This document shows positions 1 to 5,877 of a stretch of 9,366 nt of DNA, one piece after another (the first letter of the stretch is position 1; the number at the start of each line of letters is the position of its first letter). Under the pieces are notes generated by a model. That model did not search any database. It saw only the letters and a program-made list of their open reading frames with translations, and was not told the origin of the DNA. Both the position numbers and the translations under genes were made by a program. This stretch comes from an uncultured Clostridia bacterium (GTDB lineage Bacteria; Bacillota; Clostridia; Peptostreptococcales; Anaerovoracaceae), in assembly GCA_946541285.1 (NCBI GenBank), contig CAMNJG010000043.1:1-9366 (forward strand). Reading direction: 5' to 3'.

Positions 1-40
1 TACCAGCAACTCACTTCGTTCGTTGGGTTAGGTGTTCAAG

Positions 41-86
41 CGACGAAGAATCTTTATAAAGATCCTTCGCTGCGCTCAGGATGACA
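41..86. repeat. Dispersed palindromic repeat, right part
   Basis: The core is a near-perfect palindrome at 45-68: GAAGAATCTTTA pairs with TAAAGATCCTTC with one mismatch. It continues to CTCAGGATGACA at 75-86. The reverse complement of that end, TGTCATCCTGAG, matches 11 of 12 bases of the repeat start at 9341-9352, so both window edges carry the same family. The expected left end is missing here: upstream of AAGCGACGA (38-46... shared with the right edge) the sequence is unrelated. Short palindromic repeats of this look are common in clostridial genomes as non-coding elements. No coding capacity is seen, and positions 1-40 hold nothing else I can name. Confidence 0.7.
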
Positions 87-109
87 GATAAGCAGTGGAA
101 TAAATCAGC

Positions 110-141
110 GTTTCTTTAGAAAAACCGTTTTCAGAGGAAAC
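110..141. other. Imperfect hairpin upstream of the sensor kinase
   Basis: Arms 110-123 and 128-141 (GTTTCTTTAGAAAA against TTTTCAGAGGAAAC) form a 14-pair stem with one A-A mismatch and two G-T pairs around the four-base loop ACCG. No T-run follows on either strand, so a terminator is not well supported. It could be a 5' leader structure or an operator for the kinase gene that starts 34 bases downstream. The rest of 88-174 shows no convincing promoter. Confidence 0.45.
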
Positions 142-174
142 AGGGATTTCAGCGTGACAGGGAGTGTGTAAAGA

Positions 175-3100
175 ATGGATGCGGCAAACAATAACAAGAC
201 TGTGAAGATTGCTGTGGCTGGCAGCCTGATTGTCCTGATCATCCTGGTTCTCGGGACCGTCTGGATGGGCCGGAGCGCGAAACTGGATACCGAGAAAGCC
301 GTGCGGACGGTCAGCCTTCTTTATCTGAATGAGCTGGCAGGACGAAGGGAACAGGTGGTGGAAAACAATCTGCAGGATACCATCAAGGATCTGCAGAAAG
401 CCGTGGACCTGATGAGTGAGGAAGATCTGAGCGACAAAGCGCATATGGAAGCCTACCAGAAACGGATGAAAGACATCTACACTCTGGAGAAATTCGCGTT
501 TGTCGATACAGACGGCCTGATATACAGTTCACGGGGGACACAGGATAATATCGGCGAATACGCGTTTGATTATAAAACGCTCAGCGAGCCGGACATCTCG
601 ATCTTTAATCTGGATAATCCGGATAAAAAGGTCGTCGTCGCGCTGCCGATCCATAAAACCTTTGAGGGGAAGACACTGTCCGTCTGTTTTATGGAAATCA
701 ACATGGAGGATGTGCTGGAAGGGGCATCCATGACTTCCGGCAATGAAGAAACCACGTTCTGCAATATTTATACCAGAGACGGGATTGCCCTGAGCAATAC
801 GGTCCTGGGAGGGCTGGCTGTGGAGGACAATCTGCTGGATGCCATGAAGATCGCGGAGTTTGAAAAGGATTATTCCTATGAGACTTTTGTAGATGATTTT
901 CAGGAAGGGAAACGGGCGGAGGTTTCGTTTACTTATGATGGAATCCGTGAAACCCTGAGCTATATTCCTGTCGATGGGACGGACTGGATGCTGACCTATC
1001 TCATTCGTGAGAGTGTGATCAGTGATAAAATCAGTTCCATTTCCAGAGGCATCATTTTCAGAAGTGTGATACAGTCCATTCTGACGATTATCGCGCTCCT
1101 GATGATGTTTGGATTTATCATGTCACAGAACAGGCGGAATGTACAGCTCCGCCTGGAGCGGGAGAAGGCCGACGCGGAGAACAGGGCCCGGCAGGAGGAA
1201 ATTGAACAGCGGCTGGCTCTTCAGGAACAGCTTCTGGAGGAAGAAAAGCGCAGAAACCAGCAGAGCCGGATGATTACCGCTCTTTCTTCCGACTACTGGA
1301 GTGTTTACTATCTGGAACTGGACAAAGATGAAGGGGTGTGTTATCAGTCCCATACGGATCTGGATGATGGTTTTAAAGTTGGCGACCGTTTTCCTTATCT
1401 CGCCTCAGTCACGGCATATGCAGAAAGATATGTGACAGACCCGTATCGGGAAGAATTCCTCCGTTTCATCCAGCCGGAGGCGATCAGGAAAGCGCTGGAA
1501 GAAAGTCCTGTCATTACGTTCACTTACGTTGTACAACGCCATGAGAGAGAGTCGTATGAAAGTGTACGGTTTGCCGGTGTACAGGAACCTGGTGAACAGG
1601 ATGACCATCTTGTACACAGCGTCGGCGCGGGCTTTGTGGATGTGGACGCGGATACCCGGAAAACCATGGCCCAGAACCAGGCGCTCAGCGACGCGCTGGC
1701 TGCCGCAGAGCAGGCAAACAAGGCAAAAACCGCTTTTCTGTCCAGTATGAGCCATGAGATCCGGACCCCGATGAACGCGATTATCGGGCTGGACAATATC
1801 GCGCTGAATGATCCGGATGTGACCCCGAAAATCAGGGGGTATCTGGAAAAAATCGATGATTCCGCGGAACATCTCCTGAATCTCATCAATGATATCCTGG
1901 ATATGTCCCGGATCGAGTCCGGCCGTATGACCCTGAAAAACGAAGAATTCTCCTTCCCGAAAATGCTGGAGTCCATCAATACCATGTTCAGTGGTCAGTG
2001 CCAGGAGAAGGGCCTGGATTATCACTGCAGGATCGAGAGCGAAGTGGATGATTATTACATTGGTGATAACATGAAGCTCCGGCAGGTCCTGATCAATATT
2101 CTCGGCAACGCGGTGAAGTTTACCCCGGAAGGCGGGAAAGTGGAACTGCGGGTGAAGCGGAAAGCGCAGTATGATGGAAAGTCGACGATCTGCTTTATCA
2201 TCGCGGATACCGGGATCGGGATGAGTAAGGAGTTCCTTCCGCGTATTTTTGATACGTTTGCCCAGGAGGATGCTTCGACGACCAGTAAATACGGCAGTTC
2301 CGGCCTGGGTCTGTCCATTACCAGAAATATTGTCGAGATGATGAACGGCCACATCGAGGTGGAGAGTGAGAAAGGAAAAGGTTCTGTTTTTACAGTCACG
2401 GTAACACTTTCTGACGCGGACCACAACGGCGCGGAAGAAGAAGCGGATGAAGTCCGTCCCGGTGAGATGACCGTACTGATTGTCGATGACGACCCGATCG
2501 CCTGTGAGCATGCCCATCTGGTCCTGGAAAAGGCCGGGATCGCATCGGAGATGGCTTCCTCCGGACCGGAGGCGATCGAGAAGGTCCGTCTCCGCCACGC
2601 GCGGAGGGACCCGTACAACCTGATCCTGATGGACTGGCAGATGCCGGAGATGGATGGTGTGGAAACCACTCGGCAGGTGCGGAAGATCATCGGCCATGAG
2701 TCAGCGATCATTATCCTGACCGCCTACCGCTGGGACGAAATCCTGGAAGAAGCGGAGAATGCCGGAGTGGACAGCTTTATTCCGAAGCCGCTTTTCGCGG
2801 CGACGGTTCTGGAGGAATTCAAATCCGCTGTCAAACGGAAAAAAATCTTTTCGAAGAAAGAAGAACAGAAAGCCGATCTGAAGGGCCGGCATATCCTGCT
2901 GGCAGAGGATATGGCGGTAAACGCGGAAATCATGGTCATGGTCCTCCAGATGCGGGAGATGGAGGCAGATCTCGCGGAAAACGGAAAAATCGCGGTTGAA
3001 AAATTCGCTTCCCATCCGGAAGGCTATTATGACGCGGTACTGATGGATATGCGGATGCCGGAAATGGACGGGCTCGAAGCAACCAGAACCATCCGCGCGA

Positions 3101-3264
3101 TGGACAGAAGTGACGCGAAGGAAATCCCGATCATCGCGCTGACGGCCAACGCTTTTGATGAGGACGTGCAGCGCAGCCTGCAGGCCGGCCTGAACGCGCA
3201 CCTGAGTAAACCGGTACAGCCGGAGGCACTGTTTGAAACGCTGGAAGGCCTGATCCGGCCATAA
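175..3264 (+). CDS. Membrane hybrid sensor histidine kinase with two receiver domains
   Basis: This 1029-residue protein is a phosphorelay sensor in the cytoplasmic membrane. A hydrophobic segment at about 11-31 and a second at about 293-316 enclose an extracellular region of roughly 260 residues, probably of the Cache type. A charged coiled coil (about 322-366) and a divergent PAS-like region (about 370-495) follow. The kinase core has the H-box SMSHEIRTPMNAIIG with H527, the N-box NILGNAVKFT (N645), DTGIGM at 678-683 and GSSGLGLS at 707-714. Receiver 1 (about 766-885) has DDD at 771-773, D820 and K871. Receiver 2 (about 906-1027) has E911-D912, D958 and K1012. Both receivers look intact. 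There is no HPt domain and no DNA-binding output domain, so the partner must lie elsewhere. The start at 175 has AGGGAG at 159-164, a slightly long 10-base spacing. The stop lies six bases before the -35 box of the transporter promoter. A role in sensing the transported amino acid is suggested only by neighbourhood. Confidence 0.93.
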   Translation: MDAANNNKTVKIAVAGSLIVLIILVLGTVWMGRSAKLDTEKAVRTVSLLYLNELAGRREQVVENNLQDTIKDLQKAVDLMSEEDLSDKAHMEAYQKRMKDIYTLEKFAFVDTDGLIYSSRGTQDNIGEYAFDYKTLSEPDISIFNLDNPDKKVVVALPIHKTFEGKTLSVCFMEINMEDVLEGASMTSGNEETTFCNIYTRDGIALSNTVLGGLAVEDNLLDAMKIAEFEKDYSYETFVDDFQEGKRAEVSFTYDGIRETLSYIPVDGTDWMLTYLIRESVISDKISSISRGIIFRSVIQSILTIIALLMMFGFIMSQNRRNVQLRLEREKADAENRARQEEIEQRLALQEQLLEEEKRRNQQSRMITALSSDYWSVYYLELDKDEGVCYQSHTDLDDGFKVGDRFPYLASVTAYAERYVTDPYREEFLRFIQPEAIRKALEESPVITFTYVVQRHERESYESVRFAGVQEPGEQDDHLVHSVGAGFVDVDADTRKTMAQNQALSDALAAAEQANKAKTAFLSSMSHEIRTPMNAIIGLDNIALNDPDVTPKIRGYLEKIDDSAEHLLNLINDILDMSRIESGRMTLKNEEFSFPKMLESINTMFSGQCQEKGLDYHCRIESEVDDYYIGDNMKLRQVLINILGNAVKFTPEGGKVELRVKRKAQYDGKSTICFIIADTGIGMSKEFLPRIFDTFAQEDASTTSKYGSSGLGLSITRNIVEMMNGHIEVESEKGKGSVFTVTVTLSDADHNGAEEEADEVRPGEMTVLIVDDDPIACEHAHLVLEKAGIASEMASSGPEAIEKVRLRHARRDPYNLILMDWQMPEMDGVETTRQVRKIIGHESAIIILTAYRWDEILEEAENAGVDSFIPKPLFAATVLEEFKSAVKRKKIFSKKEEQKADLKGRHILLAEDMAVNAEIMVMVLQMREMEADLAENGKIAVEKFASHPEGYYDAVLMDMRMPEMDGLEATRTIRAMDRSDAKEIPIIALTANAFDEDVQRSLQAGLNAHLSKPVQPEALFETLEGLIRP

Positions 3265-3269
3265 AAAAC

Positions 3270-3298
3270 TTTACTTCATTCTGGTGGTGTGCTACTAT
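3270..3298 (+). promoter_or_regulatory. Promoter of the transporter operon, extended -10 type
   Basis: The -35 box TTTACT (3270-3275) and -10 box TACTAT (3293-3298) are exactly 17 bases apart, each matching the sigma-A consensus at 4 of 6 positions. TGTGC directly before the -10 box gives an extended -10 element (TGC at 3290-3292). Transcription should start near 3305, leaving a leader of about 70 bases before the binding-protein gene. The promoter lies just after the kinase stop codon, so the transporter can be expressed separately from the kinase. Confidence 0.65.
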
Positions 3299-3322
3299 AT
3301 TACAGTATTGTAGAACGGCTGG

Positions 3323-3342
3323 TGAGCATGCGCGTATGCTCA
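3323..3342. other. Perfect dyad in the leader of the binding-protein gene
   Basis: TGAGCAT (3323-3329) and ATGCTCA (3336-3342) are perfect inverted repeats around GCGCGT. They lie between the predicted transcription start and the ribosome site at 3362-3366. The downstream sequence is only loosely T-rich, so a terminator is unlikely. An operator site or a leader hairpin that stabilises the mRNA are the plausible readings. Confidence 0.45.
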
Positions 3343-3372
3343 TTCAATTCTTGTTTCTAATGGAGGAATCAA

Positions 3373-4239
3373 ATGAACATGAAAAAAACTCTTTGCCTCG
3401 TTTTCGCGCTGGTGATGACACTGTCACTGAGTGCCTGCGGAGGCGGCTCAACAACGGGTGGTTCCGCTTCTTCATCCGATGCGGGTAACGCGAAGTATGT
3501 ATTCCTGGAAGAAGATCTGGGTGTGGAAACCTACGCGATTGGTTTCCGTCTGGGAGATGAAGAACTGGCGAAAACCGTCAGCGGCGCGGTAAAAGCACTG
3601 GTCCTGAACGGCAAGTTTGATGAAATTGCCGCGAAATATCCGGATATCAAAGATTATCTCTGTCTGAAGGCAGAAGATATCGACCAGTCCGATATTCCGG
3701 CCCAGGGTTCCGGCGACAGCAACTATACTTTCAAACACGGTTTTGACCTTTCCTATCCGCCATACTCCTATCTGAAGGAAGATGGTACCGTAGGCGGTTT
3801 CGATGTCGAAGTCTGCCAGGCTGCCTGTGAATATCTCGGCTGGAAGTATGAAGCGGTTCCTCTGAACTGGGAAGCGAAGGATATGGAACTGAACGCGGGC
3901 AGCTGTGACTGCATCTGGTCCGGTTTCACCAAGGAAGGCCGTGAAGACAAGTATACCTGGGGTATCACTTATTCCAATAACACGCAGGGCATCCTGGTAG
4001 CGGCGGATTCCGGCATCAAGACTCTGGCGGATCTCAGCGGCAAGGTCGTCGGTGTACAGATCGATACGTCTGCGGCGGAAATGCTGGAAGACAGTCAGGC
4101 AGATCTGGCAAAAACCTTCAGCGAACTCAAAACTTATGAGACCTATACAGTAGCGTACAACGACCTGAAGGCCGGCGCGATCGATGCCATCGCGATTGAT
4201 ATGACTTCCGGCGCCTACCTGATTGCCGACGAGTCCTGA
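3373..4239 (+). CDS. Amino-acid ABC transporter binding lipoprotein, circularly permuted
   Basis: This 288-residue extracellular lipoprotein captures a substrate, probably a polar amino acid, for the permease and ATPase downstream. A signal peptide ends in the lipobox LSAC with C22 as the lipid-anchored cysteine, followed by a Gly/Ser spacer. Residues about 40-98 (starting KYVFLEEDLGVETYAIGFR, ending KYPDIKDYLCL) correspond to the C-terminal end of ordinary family 3 solute-binding proteins. A linker at 99-116 leads into YTFKHGFDLSYPPYSY at 118-133, the usual mature N-terminus, and the chain then runs in normal order to AIDMTSGAYLIADES and stops. The order of segments is therefore permuted, but the whole domain is present. 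Expected ligand residues remain: R190 in FTKEGRED for the alpha-carboxylate and D276 in AIAIDMTSG for the alpha-amino group. GGAGG at 3362-3366 is six bases from the first ATG; the in-frame ATG at 3379 is less well placed. The exact substrate cannot be read from the sequence. A decayed tandem duplication is the main alternative to a working permutant. Confidence 0.9.
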   Translation: MNMKKTLCLVFALVMTLSLSACGGGSTTGGSASSSDAGNAKYVFLEEDLGVETYAIGFRLGDEELAKTVSGAVKALVLNGKFDEIAAKYPDIKDYLCLKAEDIDQSDIPAQGSGDSNYTFKHGFDLSYPPYSYLKEDGTVGGFDVEVCQAACEYLGWKYEAVPLNWEAKDMELNAGSCDCIWSGFTKEGREDKYTWGITYSNNTQGILVAADSGIKTLADLSGKVVGVQIDTSAAEMLEDSQADLAKTFSELKTYETYTVAYNDLKAGAIDAIAIDMTSGAYLIADES

Positions 4240-4293
4240 TACAGATGAAAGTGCTTCAGGGAACATTCTGTCCCTGAGAAGGAAGTGTCTGGA

Positions 4294-4313
4294 AATAACT
4301 TGTGCAAGTTATT
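4294..4313. repeat. Perfect 20-base palindrome
   Basis: AATAACTTGTGCAAGTTATT has nine-base arms around a TG centre. As RNA it gives an eight-pair hairpin with a GUGC loop. As DNA it is a good two-fold symmetric operator candidate. It lies 54 bases after the binding-protein stop and has no T-run, so it is not itself a terminator. Confidence 0.6.
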
Positions 4314-4378
4314 AAGGTACAGTTCCGAAGGATAGAACTGACGTGAAGCTGTACAAAATCTGATATTTGTCCAATGAG

Positions 4379-4415
4379 AGGGTGTCGGTTTCGCGTAGAT
4401 ACGACACCCTTTTTT
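4379..4415 (+). terminator. Intrinsic terminator inside the transporter operon
   Basis: AGGGTGTCG (4379-4387) pairs perfectly with CGACACCCT (4402-4410) around a 14-base loop, and the stem runs straight into six T residues (4410-4415). This is a textbook Rho-independent shape. It stands 43 bases before the permease start, so full termination would silence permease, ATPase and racemase unless there is read-through, antitermination or a separate promoter. Partial termination would favour excess binding protein, a common need in ABC uptake systems. Confidence 0.8.
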
Positions 4416-4458
4416 AAGGAATACGGATTTCACGCAGTTCTGAAGGAGGTTAGTTTTT

Positions 4459-5106
4459 ATGTCCTGGGCTACCATGCTTACGACGATGGGAGAAGGAATG
4501 CTGCGCACCAGCGCCATCTTTTTCCTGACAGTCCTGTTTTCCATGCCTCTGGGAATGATCGTCATGCTGTTACGCCGTTCACGTTTTTCCGTGGTACGGT
4601 GGATCATGAAAATCTACATCGCGGTCATGCGCGGCACACCACTGATGCTGCAGCTCCTGGCATGGTATTTCGGTCCGTATTATCTGTTTGGGATGTCGAT
4701 CCGCGGATACCGTTTTACTGCAATTATTATTGGTTTTACGATGAACTACGCCGCGTATTTCGCGGAGATTTACCGTGGCGGGATCGAAGCGATCCCGAAT
4801 GGACAGTACGAAGCCGCGGATGTACTCGGCTATAATAAAGTACAGACGTTTTTCAAGATCATTCTGCCGCAGGTGATCAAGACGATCCTGCCGGCCATTA
4901 CCAACGAAGTCATCACCCTGGTCAAAGATACGTCCCTCGCGTTCGCGCTGGCGTACAATGAAATGTTCGCGCTGGCCAAGCAGATCGCGGCCTCGCAGAC
5001 TTCCTTCACGCCGTATGTTGTGGCAGGGGTGTTCTATTTTATTGCGAATTATCTTGTGGCCTTTATCATGGAACGGATCGAAAAAGCATTCGATTACTAT
5101 CAATAA
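4459..5106 (+). CDS. Polar amino-acid ABC transporter permease (HisM/GlnP family)
   Basis: This 215-residue membrane protein forms the translocation path for the substrate delivered by the upstream binding lipoprotein. Hydrophobic segments lie at about 17-38, 52-78, 86-106, 143-168 and 186-205, giving the usual five-helix core. The family motif MRGTPLMLQL is at 57-66. The EAA loop that contacts the ATPase is clear: EAA at 118-120, G124, and I134 with LP at 136-137. The length is typical of single-domain permeases; one permease gene suggests a homodimer. AAGGAGG at 4443-4449, nine bases before the ATG, is a strong ribosome site. The gene follows the terminator at 4379-4415 and is 12 bases from the ATPase gene, so those two are certainly co-transcribed. 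Its sequence alone does not say which amino acid is carried. Confidence 0.93.
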   Translation: MSWATMLTTMGEGMLRTSAIFFLTVLFSMPLGMIVMLLRRSRFSVVRWIMKIYIAVMRGTPLMLQLLAWYFGPYYLFGMSIRGYRFTAIIIGFTMNYAAYFAEIYRGGIEAIPNGQYEAADVLGYNKVQTFFKIILPQVIKTILPAITNEVITLVKDTSLAFALAYNEMFALAKQIAASQTSFTPYVVAGVFYFIANYLVAFIMERIEKAFDYYQ

Positions 5107-5118
5107 GGGGGTGATGAA

Positions 5119-5877
5119 ATGGTCCTGGAAATGAAAGGAATCAAAAAATCGTTCGGCCAGCTGGAGGTACTCAGGGATATCAGCCTGCAGGTCAGTCCGG
5201 GTGAGGTCATCAGTATTATCGGCCCAAGTGGTTCCGGAAAAAGTACGCTGCTGCGGTGCGCGACGTTCCTTGAACGGATCGATGCCGGAGAAATCAGCTA
5301 CCTGGATGTCCCGGCAGTGACCACCAATGCGCAGGGGACAGCGGAGTATGTCGGCAACGCGGAACTGCGGAAAATGAAGCAGAATTTCGGACTGGTCTTC
5401 CAGCAGTTCAATCTGTTCCCGCATTATTCAGTCATGAAAAATATCACGGACGCGCCGCTTCATGTCCAGAAGCGCTCCAGAGAGGAAGTTTTCGCGGAAG
5501 CGGAGGAGATCCTGAAAAAAATGGATCTGACCAAGAGGGCGGACGCGTATCCATGTCAGCTGTCGGGAGGACAGCAGCAGCGTGTTGCCATCGCCCGGGC
5601 ACTGGCGCTGAAACCGTCGATCCTCTTCTTCGATGAGCCGACCAGCGCCCTGGATCCGGAACTTACCGGGGAAGTCCTGAAAGTCATCCGTCAGCTGGCG
5701 GAGGAAAAAATGACGATGGTGGTCGTGACACACGAGATGCCATTCGCGAAAGCGGTCAGCAACCGCGTCATCTTCATGGACGGCGGCGTGATCGTGGAGC
5801 AGGGGACACCGGAGCAGGTCTTCGAGAACCCTCAGCAGGAGAGGACGAAGCAGTTCCTGCGGAATTATCAGCAATGA
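5119..5877 (+). CDS. Polar amino-acid ABC transporter ATPase (GlnQ/HisP family)
   Basis: This 252-residue cytoplasmic subunit hydrolyses ATP to drive uptake through the neighbouring permease. All nucleotide-binding motifs are present and in order: Walker A GPSGSGKST at 35-43, Q-loop VFQQFNLFPH around Q95, signature LSGGQQQR at 148-155, Walker B ILFFDEPTS at 168-176 with E173 as catalytic base, D-loop SALD, and H205 of the switch. The QQFNLFPH form is typical of amino-acid importers. Residues about 64-82 (VPAVTTNAQGTAEYVGN) form a loop slightly longer than in many relatives. AGGGGGTGA at 5106-5114 overlaps the permease stop codon and serves as ribosome site. The last four bases overlap the start of the racemase gene (ATGA), indicating translational coupling. 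Confidence 0.95.
   Translation: MVLEMKGIKKSFGQLEVLRDISLQVSPGEVISIIGPSGSGKSTLLRCATFLERIDAGEISYLDVPAVTTNAQGTAEYVGNAELRKMKQNFGLVFQQFNLFPHYSVMKNITDAPLHVQKRSREEVFAEAEEILKKMDLTKRADAYPCQLSGGQQQRVAIARALALKPSILFFDEPTSALDPELTGEVLKVIRQLAEEKMTMVVVTHEMPFAKAVSNRVIFMDGGVIVEQGTPEQVFENPQQERTKQFLRNYQQ

Larger units (their letters stand above)
4242..4415 (+). ncRNA. Structured intergenic RNA ending in a terminator (candidate attenuator)
   Basis: The gap between binding-protein and permease genes is unusually long for this type of operon and is rich in inverted repeats. Hairpin A joins TTCAGGGA (4255-4262) to TCCCTGAG (4271-4278), possibly inside a CAGA/TCTG closing pair at 4242-4245 and 4288-4291. Hairpin B is the 20-base palindrome at 4294-4313. 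Region C has two competing pairings, GTACAG (4317-4322) with CTGTAC (4349-4354), or CAGTTC (4320-4325) with GAACTG (4335-4340). Element D is the intrinsic terminator at 4379-4415. The layout fits a leader that sets how much permease, ATPase and racemase is made relative to binding protein. It matches no riboswitch class I can recognise, and simple 3'-end protection of the binding-protein mRNA is also possible. Confidence 0.4.

Noticed and set aside
91..106. Promoter for the kinase gene
   Set aside because: TGGAATAAA at 96-104 has a TG element and a 4 of 6 match to a -10 box, but the sequence 17 bases upstream is a poor -35 box lying inside the repeat. The match is too weak to list.
1405..2697. 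Long open frame on the - strand inside the kinase gene (430 codons)
   Set aside because: It is a shadow of the kinase reading frame, with no recognisable motif. The + strand frame carries every histidine-kinase motif. The same holds for the 392-codon - strand frame at 8094-9272 inside proA.
4240..4320. Frameshifted remainder of the binding protein after its stop codon
   Set aside because: The other reading frames downstream give no YVFLEEDLG-like or GFR-like family C-terminus. That segment is instead found near the N-terminus.
4338..4367. Internal promoter for the permease
   Set aside because: CTGACG and GATATT are 18 bases apart and each match 4 of 6, but the transcript would start just before the terminator stem. 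There is no extended -10 element like the two promoters reported.
4371..4415. T-box or known amino-acid riboswitch before the permease
   Set aside because: AATGAGAGGGTG followed by CGCG faintly recalls a T-box, but the AGGGTGGNACCGCG core with its TGG bulge is not there, and no specifier stem can be drawn. The CCGAAGG at 4325-4331 alone is not enough for a lysine or glutamine riboswitch, whose other conserved blocks are absent.
4374..4835. Overlapping + strand frame across the permease start
   Set aside because: It runs through the terminator and out of frame with the permease, has no ribosome site and gives a low-complexity, His/Arg-rich product with no motif.
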